Source: Vibrio atypicus (GTDB lineage: Bacteria; Pseudomonadota; Gammaproteobacteria; Enterobacterales; Vibrionaceae). Taken from it: a stretch of DNA of 64,000 bases. Made by a program: the position numbers and the translations under genes. Location: contig NZ_BLID01000003.1 of the NCBI RefSeq assembly GCF_009811315.1, positions 186,001 through 250,000 of the forward strand, in the 5' to 3' direction. Of the stretch, positions 59,007 through 64,000 are shown piece by piece; the first letter of the stretch is position 1, and every line of letters starts with the position of its first letter. The notes under the pieces are model-generated. The model saw nothing but the letters and a program-made list of their open reading frames with translations. It was not told where the DNA came from and did no database searches.

Positions 59007-59099
59007 ATGTGGAAAGATTGGATTGATGTTGCCGTCGTTGTCAGTTGGATTGGTGTTTGGAGTGCACTGGTTTATTTTGTCCCAATGACGGGTGTTTGA
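59007..59099 (+). CDS. 30-aa single-span membrane peptide
   Basis: This frame encodes 30 residues: a charged start (MWKDWID), a hydrophobic span (VAVVVSWIGVWSALVYFV) and a short polar end. GGGGGAG lies 2 bases before the ATG, a close but strong SD. A perfect 12-bp terminator follows 21 bases after the stop, so it looks like a complete small gene. It is not CydX or YnhF as far as I can see. It lies 41 bases after the 5'-nucleotidase gene and may be transcribed with it. Confidence 0.5.
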   Translation: MWKDWIDVAVVVSWIGVWSALVYFVPMTGV

Positions 59100-59120
59100 T
59101 GACCATAATCATCAACAAGT

Positions 59121-59148
59121 AAAAAGGAGCAATTATTTGCTCCTTTTT
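59121..59148 (+). terminator. Intrinsic terminator after 30-aa peptide gene
   Basis: AAAAAGGAGCAA (59121-59132), loop TTAT and TTGCTCCTTTTT (59137-59148) form a perfect 12-bp stem with T-run. It separates the 5'-nucleotidase region from the alx leader. Confidence 0.9.
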
Positions 59149-59160
59149 AGATTTTTTCAG

Positions 59161-59189
59161 TAGACGTTACGCCAAGACAGGAATACAAT
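59161..59189 (+). promoter_or_regulatory. Candidate promoter of alx leader RNA
   Basis: TAGACG (59161-59166) and TACAAT (59184-59189), 17 bases apart, match sigma-70 -35 and -10 boxes at 4/6 and 5/6. Transcription would start near 59196, just before the riboswitch core. Confidence 0.5.
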
Positions 59190-59194
59190 CCGCG

Positions 59195-59312
59195 CTGTTT
59201 GGGGAGTAGTCGCCTCTGGTTTACTTATCGTCATCTCGTTAGACGTCGTTCTATCCGGTAAGTATAAGTGGTGCTTCTGATTATCAGAGCCATCATTTCG
59301 ACGAGACCAACG
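59195..59312 (+). ncRNA. yybP-ykoY manganese riboswitch
   Basis: The leader upstream of alx has the conserved yybP-ykoY elements: GGGGAGTAG at 59201-59209 after a short P1 strand, CGTCATCTCG in the middle, and CATCATTTCGACGAGACC ending at 59308. These match the remembered consensus GGGGAGUAG ... GAGACC. In E. coli the alx and mntP leaders carry this riboswitch, which binds Mn2+ and, for alx, also responds to alkaline pH. Exact ends are approximate. A hairpin before the alx SD (59361-59399) is the likely expression platform. Confidence 0.82.
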
Positions 59313-59360
59313 TAATCAAAGATTCCATATAGCCTTTTTGCTGTGTGGGTTGTTTTGTTT

Positions 59361-59399
59361 GCGGTGGGATCGTCTATCAATTCTCTTCGATCCCTCCGC
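59361..59399 (+). promoter_or_regulatory. Hairpin before alx SD, probable riboswitch expression platform
   Basis: GCGGTGGGATCG (59361-59372) pairs with CGATCCCTCCGC (59388-59399) apart from one T-T mismatch, with a 15-base loop. It ends just before GGAGG (59404-59408) of alx. The 3' strand contains CCTCC, which could pair with the SD in an alternative fold. Confidence 0.55.
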
Positions 59400-59412
59400 C
59401 TTTGGAGGAAAC

Positions 59413-60372
59413 ATGACCCCTTCTACCTATCTTGGCTTCGGTGTTCTAACGCTTGCAATGGTTGCGTTAGATATTTGGCAAACTCGTGGCGGTAATGTCA
59501 CCATTAAAAAAGCGGCAGTGTGGAGCGTATTTTGGTTCCTATTGGCGTTTCTGTTTGCTGGCAGTATCTATCTGTTTTGGGATTTTTACGCGCCGGGAAG
59601 TTCATATAGCGCCGAGAAAGCAACAGTATCATTCCTAACGGGTTATCTGCTTGAAAAATCTCTTAGCGTAGACAACCTATTTGTATTTGCGATCATCTTC
59701 CATCAGTACATGGTTCCAGAGCATCTGCGTCCACGAGCTCTACTGTGGGGTGTTATTGGTGCGTTGATATTACGCGGGATTATGATTGCGGTTGGCGCGC
59801 AGTTGCTGGCTGAGTACCATTGGTTACTCTATGTGTTTGCATTGTTCTTAATTTGGACTGGTATCCAACTCGCTCGCGATAAAGGCGAAGACGAAATCAA
59901 TCCATTACCAGAAAAACTGATTAGAAAGTTTGCCAATGTGACAGATGATTTTCGCGGAAATGCTTTAACGGTTGTAGAGAAGGGTAAAAGACTTCTTACG
60001 CCAATGGCAATCGTGATTGGCGTGATTGCGTTCATGGATGTGATGTTTGCGCTTGATTCAATTCCGGCAATTTTTGCGGTTACAAGAGAGCCATTCTTAG
60101 TATTAGCAGCGAACGTGTTCGCGTTGCTTGGCCTACGATCTTTGTACTTCGTTTTGCAGGGAATGATGGATAAGTTTATCTACCTTAAACCAGCACTTTC
60201 ATTCATTATGATATTCATCGGTATTAAGATGATGCTGGTGGGTTCGGCATGGGAGATTCCAACACCAGTTTCACTCATGGTGTTGTTAGTCACTATGACT
60301 GTTGCTGTTATTGCATCAATTCTGAAAAAGAGAAAAGATGTTGAGCATGTGCCTTTAACCACTGGTAAATAA
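59413..60372 (+). CDS. alx: Alx/TerC-family inner-membrane protein
   Basis: The 319-residue protein has about nine transmembrane helices and the TerC signature. Acidic residues in membrane spans are seen in YLLEKSLSVDNLFVFAIIF and FMDVMFALDSIPAIFAVT, plus RALLWGVIGALILRGIM and LLGLRSLYFVLQGMMDKF. This matches Alx, a manganese-linked TerC protein. The ATG at 59413 follows a perfect GGAGG SD; earlier in-frame TTG starts lie in the leader. The upstream yybP-ykoY riboswitch supports a role in Mn2+ homeostasis. Confidence 0.94.
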   Translation: MTPSTYLGFGVLTLAMVALDIWQTRGGNVTIKKAAVWSVFWFLLAFLFAGSIYLFWDFYAPGSSYSAEKATVSFLTGYLLEKSLSVDNLFVFAIIFHQYMVPEHLRPRALLWGVIGALILRGIMIAVGAQLLAEYHWLLYVFALFLIWTGIQLARDKGEDEINPLPEKLIRKFANVTDDFRGNALTVVEKGKRLLTPMAIVIGVIAFMDVMFALDSIPAIFAVTREPFLVLAANVFALLGLRSLYFVLQGMMDKFIYLKPALSFIMIFIGIKMMLVGSAWEIPTPVSLMVLLVTMTVAVIASILKKRKDVEHVPLTTGK

Positions 60373-60658
60373 ACTAATTAGCTTTGTAATAGTTATCCGC
60401 TTTGAATAGGAAATATGTGTAAAATATTTGTGATCTCAAAGCGGGTTTTACGAAAGTGATTTTTGATATATGCAAAATTCATGGATAACCATGCGTTAAA
60501 CTTCCGGTTGATTGAATAAAGTGAAAAATGAATTGTTATTGATTTGTTTTATTAGAAAAACTAATTTGAATTTAGAAAAATAGTCATTTTTTGCGCATTA
60601 AATTATTGCCTATTATTGCCTCAACGAAACGAATTAAACGATTTATAGAGAGGCAATC

Positions 60659-60847
60659 ATGGCACAAGCAATGCAGATCAGCACTATCAACGCTCCTATC
60701 TCTATGGACAAAAAAACCTACACGGTTTCTTTCAAAGGATTGATTGCACACTTATTAGATATTCTTTTCACAGATAACGCTCCGCGTTCTTACTACGCGA
60801 ACGATTTGTCTGGTCACATGCAAAAGGATATCGGTCTTTACCGCTAA
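60659..60847 (+). CDS. Small protein, 62 aa, with DUF1127-like C-terminus
   Basis: The 62-residue protein ends NDLSGHMQKDIGLYR, similar to the xLRDIGLxR tail of DUF1127 proteins. The N-terminal part is polar, with a short amphipathic helix (FKGLIAHLLDILF). DUF1127 members are small and several bind RNA or affect stress physiology, but the match here is weak. GAGAGG lies 5 bases before the ATG, and a terminator follows, so it is a full transcription unit. The 286-base AT-rich gap before it shows no clear regulatory motif. Confidence 0.7.
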   Translation: MAQAMQISTINAPISMDKKTYTVSFKGLIAHLLDILFTDNAPRSYYANDLSGHMQKDIGLYR

Positions 60848-60870
60848 GGAAATAGACCTAATCGTATAAA

Positions 60871-60899
60871 GCGCTAGCAGAAATGCTGGCGCTTTTTTT
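60871..60899 (+). terminator. Intrinsic terminator
   Basis: GCGCTAGCA (60871-60879), loop GAAA and TGCTGGCGC (60884-60892) form a stem with one T-G pair, followed by a T-run. It ends the 62-residue protein gene. Confidence 0.9.
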
Positions 60900-60963
60900 A
60901 TGCCTGTGAAATAGAATTGCCACCGATACGGTCACTCTGTTTAGTTAAGTATTGGAGCTGGGT

Positions 60964-61662
60964 ATGAACTCATTATTAGCTATTTCGGTGGCATCACTAC
61001 TCTCGAGTGGCCAAATCTGGACACATGAAGGTCCGCCTGCACAGGTCATTGAACTGTTTACATCTGAAGGGTGTTCAAGCTGTCCACCTGCTGATAGGTT
61101 TCTATCAAAATTTGAGCACAAAGATTCGCTATGGAAAGAGATCATTCCGATTGCTTATCACGTTGATTATTGGGATCACTTAGGCTGGAGCGATAAGTTT
61201 GCCAAGCCCGAGTATACGCAGCTACAAAGACTGTACTACGCGTACGATCTGGTCGGCAGTATTTATACGCCTGGTTTTGTCGTGGATGGTAAAGAGTGGC
61301 GAGGTTTCTTCAACTGGATGAATCGTGATTTGCCCACAAGAGAACTCAAAAGTGCAGAGAAACTACAATTGGTTCGCAAAGGTAATCATTTTCAATTGAA
61401 ATTCGATAAACAAGGTAATTTCGATGCAACGTTAATCTTTCTCTCCAACAATCGATTCTCGAAAATCCGAAACGGCGAAAATAGAGGAAGATCGTTAGAA
61501 CACGACTTTATCGCAATGGAAAGATTACAAGCGCGATCGGGAAATGGAAATTGGCAGTTTGATCTACAAACGGACCTGGAAGATATCGATGCCGTTGTCG
61601 CTTGGGTAACCAAACCGGGAAGTTTTGAAAGAATTCAGACCGTCGCAGGTATGATTGAATAA
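60964..61662 (+). CDS. DUF1223 thioredoxin-like secreted protein
   Basis: The 232-residue protein begins with a short signal-like hydrophobic stretch (MNSLLAISVASLLSSG). Then comes the DUF1223 core: QVIELFTSEGCSSCPPADRFL with a CxxC pair (Cys in SEGCSSCPPA), IAYHVDYWDHLGW and SIYTPGFVVDGKEWRGF. The family has a thioredoxin fold and unknown substrates. The start is the ATG at 60964 with GGAG 6 bases upstream. An intrinsic terminator follows the stop. Confidence 0.9.
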   Translation: MNSLLAISVASLLSSGQIWTHEGPPAQVIELFTSEGCSSCPPADRFLSKFEHKDSLWKEIIPIAYHVDYWDHLGWSDKFAKPEYTQLQRLYYAYDLVGSIYTPGFVVDGKEWRGFFNWMNRDLPTRELKSAEKLQLVRKGNHFQLKFDKQGNFDATLIFLSNNRFSKIRNGENRGRSLEHDFIAMERLQARSGNGNWQFDLQTDLEDIDAVVAWVTKPGSFERIQTVAGMIE

Positions 61663-61672
61663 CATCCAAACT

Positions 61673-61700
61673 AAAAAGAGCCTGTTGAAAGGCTCTTTTT
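61673..61700. terminator. Bidirectional intrinsic terminator
   Basis: AAAAAGAGCCT (61673-61683), loop GTTGAA and AGGCTCTTTTT (61690-61700) form an 11-bp stem with T-tracts on both strands. It serves the DUF1223 gene (+) and DUF3010 gene (-). Confidence 0.92.
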
Positions 61701-61717
61701 AGTTATTCGAATACGAA

Positions 61718-62143
61718 TTATCGTTTCATTGCACAGGCATATGCTGTTGTGAATGCTTGCTCTTGGTACTGTTTCAATCCAGTGTCTTTGAATTGAATCG
61801 CTAATGGATTTCTCTTTAGGCTTTCTTTGATATCGTTTGGAGAGACAACTGTTACGTCTAATCGGTCAATCAATTGAATCGCAGCTTCAAGTTTAAAACC
61901 AACACCGCCACCAGTAAATTTACCTTTAGTTTGGCGCTGACGAATAACTACTTTGTCGACTTTGTAGTCTTCCATTAACTTATCAAAAGAGAACTGGAAT
62001 TTTTTCACTTCTTCGGTTGAATTCGCATCCGCAATGCTTACTTTTCCAACACGGCAATCTGGAAGATGGATAACACCTTCAGAGTTAGAAAGAAGACAAA
62101 TAACCGCGTCGTTACCTTTAAGTTCTACACCACAAATTTTCAT
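61718..62143 (-). CDS. DUF3010-family protein
   Basis: This 141-residue protein matches DUF3010 (KICGVELKGNDAVICLL at the start, VDKVVIRQRQTKGKFTGGGVGFKLEAAIQL in the middle). The fold looks RNase H-like, with an acidic residue after the first strand, but the activity is unknown. The ATG at 62143 has AGG upstream and agrees with the family start; an in-frame upstream ATG is not supported. It ends in a bidirectional terminator. Confidence 0.88.
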   Translation of the reverse strand: MKICGVELKGNDAVICLLSNSEGVIHLPDCRVGKVSIADANSTEEVKKFQFSFDKLMEDYKVDKVVIRQRQTKGKFTGGGVGFKLEAAIQLIDRLDVTVVSPNDIKESLKRNPLAIQFKDTGLKQYQEQAFTTAYACAMKR

Positions 62144-62299
62144 ATTATTACCTGACTTTGTTTGAACTCGCATTATAGCAGTAGCATCCACGGGTTGTTT
62201 AGGTATTTATCGGTTCTTCTTTGTCTGTTGAACACTTGCTTAAATCCTGAGCTGATGTTTTATTAATAAGTATCACAATAACGACAGGGAGAAAGTCAA

Positions 62300-63067
62300 A
62301 TGTGCCGATGGTTAGCGTACCAAGGTGAGCCTATATACATTGATGAGCTTGTTTATGAGCCTGAACATTCTTTGGTTCACCAAAGTATTGAAGCGAGAAA
62401 GGCCGTGACCAGAGTAAACGCAGACGGATTTGGTTTAGGTTGGTACACAGAGCGTGACACTCCCGGACAATTTCATGAAGTACTCCCAGCATGGGGGGAT
62501 GAAAATCTTCGATCACTCGCTCATCATATTCGTTCACACCGTTTTATGGCGCATGTTCGTTCATCGACAGGCACGCAGGTTTCCCGCTCAAATTGTCATC
62601 CATTCGTTATAGAAAACTGGATGTTTCTTCATAATGGACAGATCGGTGAATTTGAAAAAGTGAGGTTCGAATTGGAGCGTCAGTTACCGGAGTCCTTGTA
62701 CCTGCAACGGAGAGGAACAACAGACAGTGAACTGATCTTTCTTCTCGCAATGGCCAATGGTTTGAAAGACGACCCTGTCACTGCTTTGAATAAAACGATC
62801 TGTTTGATTGTTTCGAGTCTTAAGGCGAAAGAAATTGAGGATCCTTTCAAAGCATCGATCTGCGTGTCAGACGGTAAGGCTTTTTGGGTTGTTAGATATA
62901 GCTCGGATAGTGAACCACCGACCATATTTATCAAACAAGACAAACAGCGCACGGTTCTGGCATCAGAGCCTCTAGAAAGTTGTCCTGAGTGGAAGAAAGT
63001 ACCGCCACAAAGCATTACTGAGATAAAAGGTAATCAACAACAAGTATTTGTTATTGAAGATAGCTAA
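62300..63067 (+). CDS. yafJ: Class II glutamine amidotransferase (YafJ-like)
   Basis: The 255-residue protein begins MCRWLAYQG; after Met removal Cys2 is the N-terminal nucleophile. It shows NADGFGLGWY, RFMAHVRSSTG, NCHPFVIENWMFLHNGQIG and TDSELIF, the glutaminase pattern of YafJ-like class II amidotransferases. It lacks a synthase domain, so it supplies ammonia to a partner or hydrolyses a gamma-glutamyl compound. GGGAGAAAG precedes the ATG. A 12-bp hairpin lies between it and the convergent next gene. Confidence 0.9.
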   Translation: MCRWLAYQGEPIYIDELVYEPEHSLVHQSIEARKAVTRVNADGFGLGWYTERDTPGQFHEVLPAWGDENLRSLAHHIRSHRFMAHVRSSTGTQVSRSNCHPFVIENWMFLHNGQIGEFEKVRFELERQLPESLYLQRRGTTDSELIFLLAMANGLKDDPVTALNKTICLIVSSLKAKEIEDPFKASICVSDGKAFWVVRYSSDSEPPTIFIKQDKQRTVLASEPLESCPEWKKVPPQSITEIKGNQQQVFVIEDS

Positions 63068-63074
63068 AACAAGA

Positions 63075-63106
63075 ATCGCCAGTTTTGTAATTTAAAAACT
63101 GGCGAT
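63075..63106. terminator. Hairpin between convergent genes
   Basis: ATCGCCAGTTTT (63075-63086) and AAAACTGGCGAT (63095-63106) form a perfect 12-bp stem with an 8-base AT-rich loop. It may act as a bidirectional terminator although no T-run follows. Confidence 0.6.
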
Positions 63107-63113
63107 GAATGAG

Positions 63114-64000
63114 TTATTGATTGGTTTCCCAGCGTTCAACGAGGAGTTCGGCAAGATCTTTAGAACGTAGCATTAAGTTTTCTCGCGAGAGAGTCAGCGT
63201 CGAGAGCACTTCAACTACCATAGCGTCATCTGCCTTTGTCATAACGGCGAACTGAATGAAGTCTTCATTTCTTAAGGATGGCGTATCACGAAGTTCTTCT
63301 GGAATAGGGATATAAACCGAGGTGAATGCGCGATCCTTCTCCACATAAGGACGAAGTTGCCAATCAGTGGTAAAGGGCTCTATGTCTGGTGCGTCTATTT
63401 CCACCTGAATATTTTCAAGAAACTTCAGAGCAACCATGGTGGGTTTAGCTGAGCCATTCGCATCAGAGTTAATATCTCGTACCCAATACCAAGTTTTACT
63501 GCTAAACCAATTGTTTTCCGGAGTGATCATTCGGTTTTGTGGATTGCGAAGCCAAATACCTGGGTTGTTATTCTCGCCTAACCCGATTAGAAATTGATTG
63601 CTTCGTCTGAAATTAAGATCGTAAGTCTCTTTATGAGAGAGTCTTAAATCGTTGAAAAGTAGATTGTAGTTATAACCACATGCCCAAGAATTGTCTGCAT
63701 TGGCTTCACACAATTCGCTATCATCAATAAATTGATAGGCAGCAAAAAGATCGCTTGCGTCCATTGAGTTTGTCATAGGGAAGTAGTGATACTCGCTCCC
63801 CTTAATAATGTCACTGAGTGCGTAATGACCGTGGATAAATTGGTCATTCCTAACGCGCCAGTAGTCTACTATTCGATGGGCTAGATCTTGATCACTAAAT
63901 GCAATCACAGGATTTCTAGTTGAAAGGTTATAAGCAAGCCAGTGTTGCGCAGCATCTTCAACAATTAAAAGTGCAATTCTAGGCGCTTTCGAACCCTCTG
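63114..64000 (-). CDS. Uncharacterised protein, 5'-truncated at window edge
   Basis: The frame stays open from 63114 to the right edge, giving at least 295 residues; the start lies outside the window. A GTG at 63908 (NPVIAFSDQ) is an internal Val, because the frame upstream is open and protein-like (APRIALLIVEDAAQHWLAYNL before it). The protein is soluble-looking, with many Trp and Tyr residues and the segments CGYNYNLLFNDLRLS and WYWVRDINSDANGS. I do not recognise the family. It converges on yafJ. Confidence 0.75.
   Translation of the reverse strand, partial: EGSKAPRIALLIVEDAAQHWLAYNLSTRNPVIAFSDQDLAHRIVDYWRVRNDQFIHGHYALSDIIKGSEYHYFPMTNSMDASDLFAAYQFIDDSELCEANADNSWACGYNYNLLFNDLRLSHKETYDLNFRRSNQFLIGLGENNNPGIWLRNPQNRMITPENNWFSSKTWYWVRDINSDANGSAKPTMVALKFLENIQVEIDAPDIEPFTTDWQLRPYVEKDRAFTSVYIPIPEELRDTPSLRNEDFIQFAVMTKADDAMVVEVLSTLTLSRENLMLRSKDLAELLVERWETNQ

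Overview
The window reads as a Vibrio-type gammaproteobacterial chromosome segment. The best single marker is a luxP-luxQ pair: every autoinducer-2 contact residue I remember for Vibrio harveyi LuxP falls at the same residue number here. Other markers are FabV enoyl-ACP reductase, a class I HMG-CoA reductase, a 45-residue membrane peptide of the TIGR02808 type beside the nap operon, and a dense set of cyclic-di-GMP genes. In V. cholerae, luxPQ and nap lie on the second chromosome, so a chromosome II origin is likely, but this is inference. I see no insertion sequence, integron repeat, CRISPR array, tRNA or rRNA.

Layout. 1-10.8 kb: truncated yceH, a GIY-YIG protein, a TraF-like barrel protein, luxPQ, a PilZ protein, HMG-CoA reductase, two small unknown proteins and yccS. 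10.9-14.3 kb: helD, cutA and a 2-oxoglutarate/Fe(II) oxygenase-like gene. 14.3-19.1 kb: a three-gene minus-strand operon encoding a REC/HD-GYP response regulator, a family-5 solute-binding protein and a sensor kinase. 19.3-25.8 kb: a DnaJ-related protein, an ABC-class ATPase, a GAF-GGDEF-EAL protein, fabV and tesA. 25.8-30.6 kb: ybbA-ybbP, then a spacer rich in DnaA-box-like sequences, then an FAD oxidoreductase. 30.6-33.0 kb: pxpABC (5-oxoprolinase). 33.2-37.7 kb: a TonB receptor, YfiR and diguanylate cyclase operon. 37.8-47.5 kb: galE, then the anaerobic block napFDABC with divergent narQ-narP, then dcuC. 47.8-53.4 kb: an EAL protein, a lipase, unknowns, cytochrome b561-yceI, and a FocA transporter fused to CBS domains. 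53.7-64 kb: a LysR regulator, DUF1097, a YbjD/OLD-type nuclease, a 5'-nucleotidase, alx behind a yybP-ykoY manganese riboswitch, and small conserved proteins, ending in a gene cut by the window edge.

How the parts work together. Two systems couple a periplasmic binding protein to a sensor kinase: LuxP/LuxQ, and the less familiar solute-binding protein/kinase/HD-GYP operon. A third, TonB receptor/YfiR/cyclase, links an outer-membrane receptor to c-di-GMP synthesis. With the PilZ, GGDEF-EAL and EAL genes, six or more genes here make, break or bind c-di-GMP. The nap-narQP-dcuC-focA set points to anaerobic nitrate and formate/dicarboxylate metabolism, and the nap-narQ spacer contains recognisable FNR-like and NarP-like sites.

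Limits: names come from recognised motifs and remembered family sequences; no database search was run. Start sites were chosen from Shine-Dalgarno (SD) sequences, overlaps and family N-termini. Every intergenic gap longer than 300 bases is accounted for; the only one is 59100-59412, and it holds a terminator, a promoter and the riboswitch.
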